Below are positions 19,373-27,236 of a stretch of DNA of 64,000 nt, piece after piece (positions within the stretch are counted from its first letter, which is position 1; every line of letters begins with the position of its first letter). The translations under genes were made by a program, and so were the position numbers. Source of the DNA: Acetobacter farinalis (GTDB taxonomy: Bacteria; Pseudomonadota; Alphaproteobacteria; Acetobacterales; Acetobacteraceae); assembly GCF_026240015.1 (NCBI RefSeq), contig NZ_JAPIUX010000003.1:62001-126000 (forward strand). The letters are read 5' to 3'. The notes beneath the pieces were generated by a model. It searched no databases. It worked only from the letters and a program-made list of their open reading frames with translations, and had not been told where the DNA came from.

Positions 19373-20569
19373 ATGTTTTCGCCGCACATGTTCAGCAAGG
19401 CTGCCAGAAATTTCATGATGACCAGACGTTCCCGGCCTTTTGCAGGGCCAACCCGCGCCCTTGCCCTTGCAACTCTCACCGCAGGCCTTGCCCTCGCCCT
19501 GCCTGCTCCCGCCGCATGGGCCGTGCATATGCCCAAGGTGCCGGAACTCTCCGCCTCGGCCCTGACACCCTTCACTCAGTCAGACAGCCAGATCTGGGAT
19601 GCGGTGGTGCCTCTGCCCGATGGCCGGATGCTGTTTGAGGCCCCGGCGTGGATTGGCAATCCCGGCCCGCAGCTTTCCATCCGCACCGCCGATGGCCGCT
19701 TTACCCCCTATCCGAACGCGGAGTGGAACGCCGCGACGGGTGACGCCGCAAAACGGATTGTGGCCGCGGCCGGGCTGACTCTGCTGCCCGATGGCACGCT
19801 CTGGGTGCTGGACAGTGGCGTGCCAGACCGCAAGGCTCCGGCGGTTGCCCCGCCCAAGCTGATCCATATTGATACCCGCACCAATACGGTGCTCGGCACT
19901 GTCGCCATCGAGAAAAGCGCCCTGCACCCGCAGAGCATTCTCTCCGGCGTGGCCGTGCATGGAACGACGGCATACGTGGCGGATTCCGGCGTGGCCGGGG
20001 TGCTGGTGGTCGATCTGCCCTCCGCCTCCACCCGCCGCTTTCTGGACCGCCATCCCGCCCTTATCGCCACACGCCCCATCCAGATTCCGGGCGGCACGCT
20101 CAACTGGGCGGATGGCCATGCCGCAGCCATTGATTCCAGCATGATCGCCATCAGCCCCGATGGCCGCTGGATTGTGCTTCAGGCTCCGGGCAACTACCTC
20201 GCCCGAGTGGACACCAGCACGTTTTCAGACCCGGACATCACGCCTGCCGCCATGGAGGAGATTGTCACGCAGTGGTACAAAACGCCGTCCCTCGGCGGCA
20301 TGACAATCGGGCCGGATGGCACGCTCTACTGGTCCGATGTCAGCACCGGCAGCATTCTGAGCTACAGCACCGGGCGCATTCCCCGCAGGCTGATAACAGA
20401 CCCACGCCTGAAATACCCCGGAACACCGGGGCTGGACATGCACGGGCATCTGTTTGTGCCCACCCTGCAGCTTGACCACAGCGCTGCGTTCCAGAATGGC
20501 CATGCAACCGTCACATGGCCGGTCACGGTCTATCAGCTCACACTGCCCACCACGCCGCCCCCGCCCTGA
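19373..20569 (+). CDS. Secreted Yellow/major royal jelly protein-like beta-propeller protein
   Basis: 398 residues from ATG 19373, with other possible starts at 19388, 19415 and 19418. A signal peptide is clear (RALALATLTAGLALALPAPA, cleavage probably after AWA), so the protein is exported. The mature part has repeated beta-strand units (GLTLLPDGTLWVLDSG, GVAVHGTTAYVADSGVAGVLVVD, GGMTIGPDGTLYWSDVS) typical of the Yellow/MRJP and SMP-30-like propellers. Bacterial members lack defined activity; related folds are lactonases or ligand binders. It lies between the M32 peptidase gene and thrC, without obvious functional link. The family call is moderately sure, the function unknown. Confidence 0.72.
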   Translation: MFSPHMFSKAARNFMMTRRSRPFAGPTRALALATLTAGLALALPAPAAWAVHMPKVPELSASALTPFTQSDSQIWDAVVPLPDGRMLFEAPAWIGNPGPQLSIRTADGRFTPYPNAEWNAATGDAAKRIVAAAGLTLLPDGTLWVLDSGVPDRKAPAVAPPKLIHIDTRTNTVLGTVAIEKSALHPQSILSGVAVHGTTAYVADSGVAGVLVVDLPSASTRRFLDRHPALIATRPIQIPGGTLNWADGHAAAIDSSMIAISPDGRWIVLQAPGNYLARVDTSTFSDPDITPAAMEEIVTQWYKTPSLGGMTIGPDGTLYWSDVSTGSILSYSTGRIPRRLITDPRLKYPGTPGLDMHGHLFVPTLQLDHSAAFQNGHATVTWPVTVYQLTLPTTPPPP

Positions 20570-20627
20570 GCAAACGGATGCAGAAGGCTACTTCGCGCCG
20601 TCTTCCATTCAGGGTATAAGTCTGGCC

Positions 20628-22025
20628 ATGCGCTATATCTCGACCCGGGGGAAGGCTCCCGCTCTCTCGTTCTCTGATGTCCTGCTGACAGGCCTTGCCG
20701 AAGATGGCGGCCTGTATCTGCCGGAAACATGGCCCAGCTTCTCGCTCTCCGAGTGGCAAGACATGCGGGGTCTGCCGTATCCGGAGCTTGCCGCCCGGAT
20801 CATGACGCCGTTTGTCGGAGGGGATATCGCCCCCGCAACGCTGCGCGACCTGTGCGAGAAAGCTTACGCCGGGTTTGACCACCCTGCCATTGTCCCGCTG
20901 ACACAGGTGGAAGATGGTCTGTTTGTGCAGGAACTGTTCCACGGCCCCACTCTGGCCTTCAAGGACATGGCCATGCAGTTGCTCGGCCAGCTCTTCGAAC
21001 ATGTGCTGACCGAGCGCAACAGCCATGTCACCATCGTGGGCGCCACCTCGGGCGATACCGGCTCTGCCGCCATTGAAGCCTGCCGTGGGCGGGAGCGCCT
21101 CTCCGTTGTTATCCTGCACCCCAAGGACCGTACCTCCGAAGTGCAGCGCCGCCAGATGACCACGGTGCTGGAACCCAACGTGACCAATCTGGCCGTTGAG
21201 GGCACGTTTGATGATTGTCAGGATCTGGTCAAAGCCCTGTTTGCTGACATGCCCTTCCGCAAGGAGATGCATCTCTCGGCCGTCAATTCCATCAACTGGG
21301 CGAGAATTGCCGCACAGATCCCCTATTATGCCTATGCAGCCCTGAACTTTGGCGCACCGGAGCGGGAGGTGTCCTTTGCGGTGCCCACCGGGAATTTCGG
21401 AAATATTCTGGCCGCATGGGCCGCGCGGAAAATGGGGCTGCCGGTGCGGCACCTGTGCGTGGGCTCCAACCGCAATGATATCCTGACCCGCTTCCTGAAC
21501 GCGAATGACATGACCATGAAGTCCGTCATGCCCAGCCTTTCGCCTTCCATGGATATTCAGGTCTCCTCCAACTTCGAACGTCTGCTGTTCGAGCTGCTCG
21601 GGCGCGATGCCGAAGCCTGCGCCCGCATCATGACCGGCTTCCGCACCACCGGGCACATGGATGTGCCGGCGGAAGCGTGGGAGGCGGCCCGCACGCTCTT
21701 TTCCGGCCTGGCGCTGGATGACGCGGAGACCGAAGCGGAAATCAAATCCCTGCATGACCGCTCCGGTTATCTGGCGGACCCGCACAGTGCCATTGGCATT
21801 GCCGCAGGCCGCCGCTTCCGGCAGGCTGGCGTGCCCATGGTGGCCATGGCCACAGCGCACCCGGCAAAGTTCCCCGATGCCATGGTGGCCGCCACCGGCA
21901 TCCGCCCCGCCCTGCCCGCCCATCTGGCAGACCTCTATTCGCGCGAAGAGCGTTATCGCACCGTTTCGGCCACGGCCGGGGCTGTGAAGGATGCCGTGCG
22001 CGCCGCAGTCCTCTCCAACGCCTGA
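20628..22025 (+). CDS. thrC: Threonine synthase
   Basis: 465 residues starting MRYISTRGKAPALSFSDVLL, the standard N-terminus, so ATG 20628 is chosen over an upstream in-frame ATG. This PLP enzyme converts O-phosphohomoserine to threonine. The PLP lysine lies in HGPTLAFKDMAMQLLG, and the phosphate-binding loop is VGATSGDTGSAAIEA. VPTGNFGNILAAW is also typical. The next gene encodes an M16 peptidase, a neighbour pair common in alphaproteobacteria. A terminator-like hairpin lies between them. Confidence 0.96.
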   Translation: MRYISTRGKAPALSFSDVLLTGLAEDGGLYLPETWPSFSLSEWQDMRGLPYPELAARIMTPFVGGDIAPATLRDLCEKAYAGFDHPAIVPLTQVEDGLFVQELFHGPTLAFKDMAMQLLGQLFEHVLTERNSHVTIVGATSGDTGSAAIEACRGRERLSVVILHPKDRTSEVQRRQMTTVLEPNVTNLAVEGTFDDCQDLVKALFADMPFRKEMHLSAVNSINWARIAAQIPYYAYAALNFGAPEREVSFAVPTGNFGNILAAWAARKMGLPVRHLCVGSNRNDILTRFLNANDMTMKSVMPSLSPSMDIQVSSNFERLLFELLGRDAEACARIMTGFRTTGHMDVPAEAWEAARTLFSGLALDDAETEAEIKSLHDRSGYLADPHSAIGIAAGRRFRQAGVPMVAMATAHPAKFPDAMVAATGIRPALPAHLADLYSREERYRTVSATAGAVKDAVRAAVLSNA

Positions 22026-22047
22026 TACTCTCCGGCTTCCTTTTTTC

Positions 22048-22071
22048 AGGCCGCACATGCGGCCTTTCTTT
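22048..22071 (+). terminator. Terminator-like hairpin after thrC
   Basis: A 7-bp stem AGGCCGC/GCGGCCT with a 4-base loop, followed by TTCTTTT. It falls between the thrC stop and the M16 peptidase start only 12 bases further on, so it may attenuate rather than fully stop transcription. Confidence 0.6.
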
Positions 22072-22082
22072 TCAGGACAAGA

Positions 22083-23348
22083 ATGACCGATCCGATCCAG
22101 CTGACCCGCCTGCCCTCGGGCCTGATTGTTGTTACAGAACGTATGGAGCGCGTCGAAACCGTTTCCTTCGGTGCTTATGTTTCCACCGGCACACGGGATG
22201 AAAGGGCTGAAGAAAACGGTGTTTCCCATTTTCTGGAGCACATGGCCTTCAAGGGAACAGAGCGCCGCTCAGCCCTTCAGATTGCCGAGGAAATTGAAAA
22301 CGTGGGGGGGCATATCAATGCCTACACCGCGCGGGAGCAGACCGCCTTCTACGTCAAGCTTCTGAAGGAAAATCTGGATCTCGGGGTGGATATCATTGGT
22401 GATATCCTGACACACTCCACGTTCGACCCGGCAGAAATCGAGCGCGAGCGCGGCGTGATTCTTCAGGAAATCGGGCAGGCGAACGATACGCCCGATGATG
22501 TGGTGTTTGACCATTTTCAGGCCGCTGCCTACCCGAACCAGCCGATGGGCCGCCCCACGCTGGGCACGGAAGAGCTGATCCGCACCATGAGCCGTGACAC
22601 GCTGATGCGCTACATGAGCGCGCATTACACCACGGGCAACATGGTGGTGGCCGCCGCTGGCAACCTGCATCATGAAGACGTTGTGCGGCAGGTTGAGCGG
22701 CACTTTGCGGACCTTGGCCGCACGCCGCTTATCCCCGGTACGCCCTCCGTCTACAAGGGGGGTGAGTTCCGGCAGGAGAAGGAGCTTGATCAGGCCCATG
22801 TGGTTCTGGGCTTCCCCTCCGTGGGGTATAATGACCCGGATTACTACGCGACGCTCATGCTCTCCCTCCTGCTGGGCGGAGGGATGTCCTCCCGCCTGTT
22901 CCAGGAAATCCGGGAAAAACGGGGGCTGGTCTATTCCGTCTATTCTTTCAATGCCCCGTTCCTTGATGGCGGTGTGTTTGGCATTTACGCTGGCACCGGT
23001 GAAAAGGAATGCGCGGAGCTGATACCCGTCACGCTGGAAGAGCTGAAAAAAGCTCAGAAGAGCATTGGGGAAGAAGAGCTGGCCCGCGCCCGTGCGCAGT
23101 TGAAGGCCTCTCTCCTGATGTCTCTGGAAAGCACGGGCAGCCGGTGTGAGCAGATTGCCCGCCAGCTCCAGCTTTTTGGCCGCCTGATCCCTGTTGAGGA
23201 AACGGTGGCCCGCGTGGAGGCCATTACCACGGAAGATATCCGCCGTGTGGCCGCCCGCATTTTCACCCAGCGCCCCACTCTGGCGGCACTCGGGCCTGTC
23301 AGACACGTCCTCTCTCTGGACACTATTACGGAGACACTTGCGGCATGA
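22083..23348 (+). CDS. M16 family zinc peptidase (mitochondrial processing peptidase-like)
   Basis: 421 residues, the size of a single-chain beta-MPP/PqqL-like M16B peptidase. The inverted zinc motif HFLEHMAFKGT (HxxEH) lies near residue 50, with the downstream Glu in the EIENVGGHINAYTAREQTAFY region. A second, inactive M16 domain forms the C-terminal half (GGGMSSRLFQEIREKRGLVY). The family cleaves peptides or leader sequences. The stop overlaps the start of the next gene by 4 bases (ATGA), indicating translational coupling. Confidence 0.93.
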   Translation: MTDPIQLTRLPSGLIVVTERMERVETVSFGAYVSTGTRDERAEENGVSHFLEHMAFKGTERRSALQIAEEIENVGGHINAYTAREQTAFYVKLLKENLDLGVDIIGDILTHSTFDPAEIERERGVILQEIGQANDTPDDVVFDHFQAAAYPNQPMGRPTLGTEELIRTMSRDTLMRYMSAHYTTGNMVVAAAGNLHHEDVVRQVERHFADLGRTPLIPGTPSVYKGGEFRQEKELDQAHVVLGFPSVGYNDPDYYATLMLSLLLGGGMSSRLFQEIREKRGLVYSVYSFNAPFLDGGVFGIYAGTGEKECAELIPVTLEELKKAQKSIGEEELARARAQLKASLLMSLESTGSRCEQIARQLQLFGRLIPVEETVARVEAITTEDIRRVAARIFTQRPTLAALGPVRHVLSLDTITETLAA

Positions 23349-24685
23349 GTGAACAGACCCTCGAAAAGATCTCTGATCTTGTCAGCCGTGCGCGCAAGGC
23401 CGGAGCCGATGCCGCTGATGCCGTTTTCATCTCCGGCACCGCACTCGGCGCGGGGGTTCGTAACGGTGTGACGGAAGAGCTGGAACGCTCTGAAACCACA
23501 GATCTCGGCCTGAGGGTTTTTACAGGCCAGAAAACCGCCATTGTTTCCACCACCACGCTGGACCCGGCTCGGTTTGACGGCCTGATTACGCAAGCCCTGG
23601 CCATGGCCCGCATGCTGCCGGATGACCAGTATACCGGCCTCTCCCCACAAGCACTCACCGGCACGTTCACCCAGAACACGCTGGACCTGACAGACACGGC
23701 TGAACCGGATGCCAACGCCCTTCTGGCCCGCGCCCGCGCGGGGGAGGAAGCGGCTCTGGCGGTTGCTGGCGTGACCAACAGCGCAGGCAGCAGTGCCTCC
23801 TTCGGGCGCACGGATGTCATGCTTGTCACCTCTGAAGGGTTTGCCGGGCGCTATGCCCGCACCCGCCATTCCACCTCTGTCTGCGTTCTGGCGGGCAAGG
23901 AAAGTGGCATGCAGCGGGATTATGACCATCACAGCACCGTCTATCTGGCTGATCTGGATGATGCGGCCACACTGGGCCGCAATGCAGGGCACAATGCCGT
24001 AGCCCGCCTCAACCCCATCCGCCCGCGCACCGGCAAATATCCGGTTGTGTTCCACCCGCGTATTGCCAGCAGCTTTCTGGGGCATCTGGTGGGGGCCATC
24101 AGCGGCTCCGCCATTGCGCGGGGCACGTCCTTCCTGAAGGACAAAATGGGGCAGCAGATTTTTGCGGCGGACATCACCATCACGGATGACCCAACCCGCC
24201 CGCGGGGCCTGCGCTCCCGCCCGTTCGATGGTGAGGCCGTGCAGGGCAAGCCCCTCACCCTTGTTGAAAATGGCGTTCTTCAGAACTGGCTTCTGGACAC
24301 CCGGAGCGCGCGCCATCTGGGCCTGACAGGCAATGGCCGCGCCGCGCGCGGGGCATCCGGCCAGCCCGCCCCTGCCCCGAGCAACCTTGCCTTCCAGCCC
24401 GGCAGTGTCACGCCGGAGGCCTTGATGGCCGACATCAAGGAAGGAATTTTTGTCACGGAAATGATGGGCTCCTCCCTCAATGGCCTGACCGGGGATTACA
24501 GCCGGGGGGCTTCCGGCTTCATGATCCGCAATGGCCAGATTGCGGAGGCGGCCGAAGAGTTCACTCTGGCGGGTAATCTGCTGGAAATTTTCGCCTCCAT
24601 GATTTTAGCGGACGATTTGCAGTTCCGTTTTGGCACTGATGCCCCCACATTAAGAGTGGATGCCCTGAGCCTTGCCGGGGCCTAA
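23345..24685 (+). CDS. pmbA: TldD/PmbA family metalloprotease-like protein
   Basis: 446 residues, PmbA (TldE) length. TldD and PmbA form a heterodimeric cytosolic protease that matures modified peptides and degrades unfolded ones; PmbA itself lacks the HExxxH zinc motif, and none is seen here. Family landmarks are GADAADAVFISG near the N-terminus, VVFHPRIASSFLGHLVGAISG, and the C-terminal GLTGDYSRGASGFMIRNGQI. The start overlaps the M16 peptidase stop by 4 bases. No TldD partner is present in this window. Confidence 0.9.
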   Translation: MSEQTLEKISDLVSRARKAGADAADAVFISGTALGAGVRNGVTEELERSETTDLGLRVFTGQKTAIVSTTTLDPARFDGLITQALAMARMLPDDQYTGLSPQALTGTFTQNTLDLTDTAEPDANALLARARAGEEAALAVAGVTNSAGSSASFGRTDVMLVTSEGFAGRYARTRHSTSVCVLAGKESGMQRDYDHHSTVYLADLDDAATLGRNAGHNAVARLNPIRPRTGKYPVVFHPRIASSFLGHLVGAISGSAIARGTSFLKDKMGQQIFAADITITDDPTRPRGLRSRPFDGEAVQGKPLTLVENGVLQNWLLDTRSARHLGLTGNGRAARGASGQPAPAPSNLAFQPGSVTPEALMADIKEGIFVTEMMGSSLNGLTGDYSRGASGFMIRNGQIAEAAEEFTLAGNLLEIFASMILADDLQFRFGTDAPTLRVDALSLAGA

Positions 24686-24709
24686 CATTGTGCGGAGAGA
24701 CCAGACACC

Positions 24710-25702
24710 GTGAAAACGCGTTTCCTTACGCCAGCCTTAACCGCTCTTCTGACTGTCAGCCTGCTTGGTGGGCCGCTGGCCCCTCAGGCTGATGCCAGAC
24801 CGGGCCAGGGTGGCTCTATGGGTAGCCGTGGCAGCCGGACATGGAGCGCCCCCCCCACAACCAGCACCTCGCCCTTCGGCGCGGCCCCCATGGACCGTTC
24901 CATCACGCCGCGCACGGCTCCGGGCTATAACGGCTATGCCGCCCAGACCCCTTACGGCACCCCCCTCAATCGGGGCATGGGCATGGGCATGGGCACAGCC
25001 TCCCGCCACCCGTTTCTGACAGGGCTTGCTGGAGGCATACTGGGCGCTGGCCTGTTCGGCATGCTGAGCGGGCATGGCTTTATGGGCGGTGTGCATGGTC
25101 TGTTCAGCTTTATCGGACTGCTGATCCAGATCGGGCTGATTGCGATGGTCGTGATGTGGCTGATCCGGCGTTTTTCAGGCCAGAGCCCCTCACGCAGCGG
25201 CGGGTCCGGCTTCAGCCTGAACCCGGCAGCTTCCGGCCCGGCTCCCGGCGGTTCGCCCGTCGGCCTGCCCGGCGCTGGCAGTTCCGGCGCACTGACCATT
25301 ACCAGTGCTGATTATCAGGCCTTCCAGCAGACCCTGCTGGATATTCAGACGGCGTGGAACCAGCAGAACATTCCGGCTCTCCAGCAGATGGCCACGCCGG
25401 AAATGGTCTCCTATTTCAACCAGCAGCTTGCCACTCTGGCCAGCCAGGGTGCCCGCAATGTGGTGTCTGATGTCCACTTCATTCAGGGGGATCTGGCGGA
25501 GGCCTGGCAGGAAGCGGGGATGGATTACGCGACTGTGGCCATGCGCTACAGCCTGATTGATCTGACAACCAATGCCACCGGGCAGGTTATTGATGGCAGC
25601 TCCACAGAGCCTGTCACCATCACAGAACTCTGGACCTTCACCCGCCCTTCACGCGGGGGCCGCTGGCTTCTCTCCGCCATCCAGCAGGGCCGCAACAGCT
25701 AA
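24710..25702 (+). CDS. Tim44-like domain membrane protein
   Basis: 330 residues from GTG 24710. A signal or anchor sequence (LTALLTVSLLGGPLAPQA) is followed by a Gly/Ser/Pro/Met-rich low-complexity region (about 30-95), two hydrophobic segments around GFMGGVHGLFSFIGLLIQIG and LIAMVVMWLIRRF, another Gly/Ser-rich linker and a C-terminal Tim44-like domain (about 200-330, FQQTLLDIQTAWNQQNIPAL and ITELWTFTRPSRGGRWLLSA). Bacterial Tim44-like proteins are membrane-anchored and of uncertain role. The 23-base gap after pmbA suggests the same transcript. A terminator follows. Confidence 0.88.
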   Translation: MKTRFLTPALTALLTVSLLGGPLAPQADARPGQGGSMGSRGSRTWSAPPTTSTSPFGAAPMDRSITPRTAPGYNGYAAQTPYGTPLNRGMGMGMGTASRHPFLTGLAGGILGAGLFGMLSGHGFMGGVHGLFSFIGLLIQIGLIAMVVMWLIRRFSGQSPSRSGGSGFSLNPAASGPAPGGSPVGLPGAGSSGALTITSADYQAFQQTLLDIQTAWNQQNIPALQQMATPEMVSYFNQQLATLASQGARNVVSDVHFIQGDLAEAWQEAGMDYATVAMRYSLIDLTTNATGQVIDGSSTEPVTITELWTFTRPSRGGRWLLSAIQQGRNS

Positions 25703-25720
25703 CCCTGCTGCTACTGCTTC

Positions 25721-25759
25721 GGTCTGCATGCATGTCTCACACGCATGCAGACCTTTTTT
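25721..25759 (+). terminator. Rho-independent terminator after the Tim44-like gene
   Basis: An 11-bp perfect stem GGTCTGCATGC/GCATGCAGACC with an 11-base loop, followed by a run of T. It lies 19 bases past the stop. It also overlaps an upstream in-frame ATG for the next small gene, which argues against that start. Confidence 0.88.
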
Positions 25760-25792
25760 CACCAAAACAGTTTCAGCACCGGGATTTTGATC

Positions 25793-25990
25793 ATGCTTTT
25801 TCTGGAAGTCGCCGCTGCAGGACTAGCCGTGTCCGCCACAGCTTTTGGTATTTTCCTGCACTTCTGGAACAAGCGTAAACTGGCTGACCTTGAGGCAGAA
25901 ATTCTGAAGCTTCAGGAAAAAGGGATTCACATCGGGATGGACACCCTGCTGCAGACAGTCAGCGCCAAGCCGGAACCGGAGAAAGTCTGA
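25793..25990 (+). CDS. Small single-pass membrane protein, unknown function
   Basis: 65 residues from ATG 25793, preceded by a GGGA-type ribosome site. An N-terminal hydrophobic helix (FLEVAAAGLAVSATAFGIFLHF, about residues 3-24) is followed by a basic stop (WNKRK) and a charged helix (LADLEAEILKLQEKG) that could be a short coiled coil. I do not recognise a family. A longer reading from 25745 is rejected because it begins inside a terminator. The gene lies between that terminator and the (GCCT)13 repeat, convergent with the ctaB locus. Confidence 0.6.
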   Translation: MLFLEVAAAGLAVSATAFGIFLHFWNKRKLADLEAEILKLQEKGIHIGMDTLLQTVSAKPEPEKV

Positions 25991-26048
25991 CCGACCCTGC
26001 CTCTTTCTTTCCCGAGGCTCTCTCCTGCCGACACATCCCCGCGCTAAC

Positions 26049-26100
<52 letters not shown>

Positions 26101-26139
26101 TGGGGCAACATCATTCGGGCAGCATAGTCCAGCCGCTTT

Positions 26140-26277
26140 CTAAAAATGCGTGAATGTCAGCCCGTACATGACGCCGGCAATCATCAGCATGAACACCAGC
26201 ATGGCGCGCAGGCGCTCTTTCTGGCGGCGCTGCTTCTCCGCAATTTCCTGCGGACTGAGCACAGTCTGGTTTTCCAT
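26140..26277 (-). CDS. 45-residue membrane protein downstream of ctaB (CoxF-like)
   Basis: Reads MENQTVLSPQEIAEKQ, a basic cluster (RRQKERLR), then one transmembrane helix (AMLVFMLMIAGVMYGLTF) and ends THF. The start ATG overlaps the ctaB stop in a TGATG arrangement, so it is translationally coupled. In alphaproteobacterial cox operons a small single-helix protein with this topology (basic N-terminus, short C-terminus) often lies right after ctaB and is annotated as CoxF or a small oxidase assembly protein. The assignment rests on position and topology, not on a strong sequence motif. Confidence 0.75.
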   Translation of the reverse strand: MENQTVLSPQEIAEKQRRQKERLRAMLVFMLMIAGVMYGLTFTHF

Positions 26278-27236
26278 CAGCCCCTCCACACCATCACCAT
26301 ATGGTCGGCCAGCATCCCGCAGAACAACAGGAACAGATAGGCCAGAGAAAAGCGGAAGGAGAGCCGTGCGGCTTTATCACCCGCAAGGCTGATCCCGCTT
26401 TCATCCTGCGGCTCACGCAGCACCCGCACCGCGCAGGCCACAAACCCGAGCCCCAGCACTACAGCACACCCCGTATAGAGCCAGCCGCACAGATGCAGGA
26501 CAGACGGCACGAGTGAAACCGCCAACAGCACAAGCGTGTAAACAAAGATATTCCAGCGCGTATGCCGTGCGCCTTTCACAACAGGCAGCATCGGAATACC
26601 GGCCCGGCCATAATCCTTGCAGGCATACAGGGCGAGCGACCAGAAATGCGGTGGCGTCCAGAAAAAGACGATGCCGAACATCACCACGGGCAGAACAGCC
26701 ATATGGCCTGTGGCCGCTGCCCAGCCGATCATGGGAGGGAACGCCCCCGCTGCCCCGCCAATCACAATGTTCTGCGGCGTGGAGCGCTTGAGCCACATGG
26801 TGTAGATCACGGAGTAGAAGAAAATGGAAAATGCCAGAATGCCAGCTGCCAGAGTGTTGGTGGCCATCCACATCAGGCAGACAGACAGACCGGAAAGCCC
26901 TACGCCATAAGCCAGTGCTTCCTGCGGGGGGATACGCCCCCCCGGAATGGGCCGGGTGATGGTCCGCTGCATGACGGCATCAATATCGCGGTCATACCAC
27001 ATATTGATCGCGCCGGCGGCGCCGGATGCCAGACAGATGCACAGAATGGACACCGCCGCCACAAACAGGTTCAGATGCCCAGGCGCCATGATCATCCCGG
27101 CGGCACCGGTAAAGACCACCAGAGAGATCACGCGCGGCTTGAGAAGCTGAACCCAGTCCTTTGCTGTGGTGCCAACCCGCTCTGTTTTGAAGCGGACACG
27201 GCCTTCTGTGGGAAGACCTGCAACACTCTCACTCAT
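26277..27236 (-). CDS. ctaB: Protoheme IX farnesyltransferase (heme O synthase)
   Basis: 319 residues, a UbiA-family integral membrane prenyltransferase with about nine hydrophobic segments. It adds a farnesyl group to heme B to make heme O for heme-copper oxidases. The prenyl diphosphate/Mg site is NMWYDRDIDAVMQRTITRP (about residues 93-111), preceded by LLKPRVISLVVFTGAAG. A second Asp-rich region follows HFWSLALYACKDYGRAGIPM. Its start overlaps the stop of the oxidase subunit I-like gene by 4 bases (27233-27236), and its stop overlaps the 45-residue gene. No heme A synthase (ctaA) is seen in the window, so heme O for a bo3 ubiquinol oxidase is the likely product. Confidence 0.95.
   Translation of the reverse strand: MSESVAGLPTEGRVRFKTERVGTTAKDWVQLLKPRVISLVVFTGAAGMIMAPGHLNLFVAAVSILCICLASGAAGAINMWYDRDIDAVMQRTITRPIPGGRIPPQEALAYGVGLSGLSVCLMWMATNTLAAGILAFSIFFYSVIYTMWLKRSTPQNIVIGGAAGAFPPMIGWAAATGHMAVLPVVMFGIVFFWTPPHFWSLALYACKDYGRAGIPMLPVVKGARHTRWNIFVYTLVLLAVSLVPSVLHLCGWLYTGCAVVLGLGFVACAVRVLREPQDESGISLAGDKAARLSFRFSLAYLFLLFCGMLADHMVMVWRG

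Noticed and set aside
25745..25990. Longer 81-residue version of the small membrane protein
   Set aside because: Its ATG lies inside the terminator stem of the Tim44-like gene and has no ribosome site; ATG 25793 fits better.
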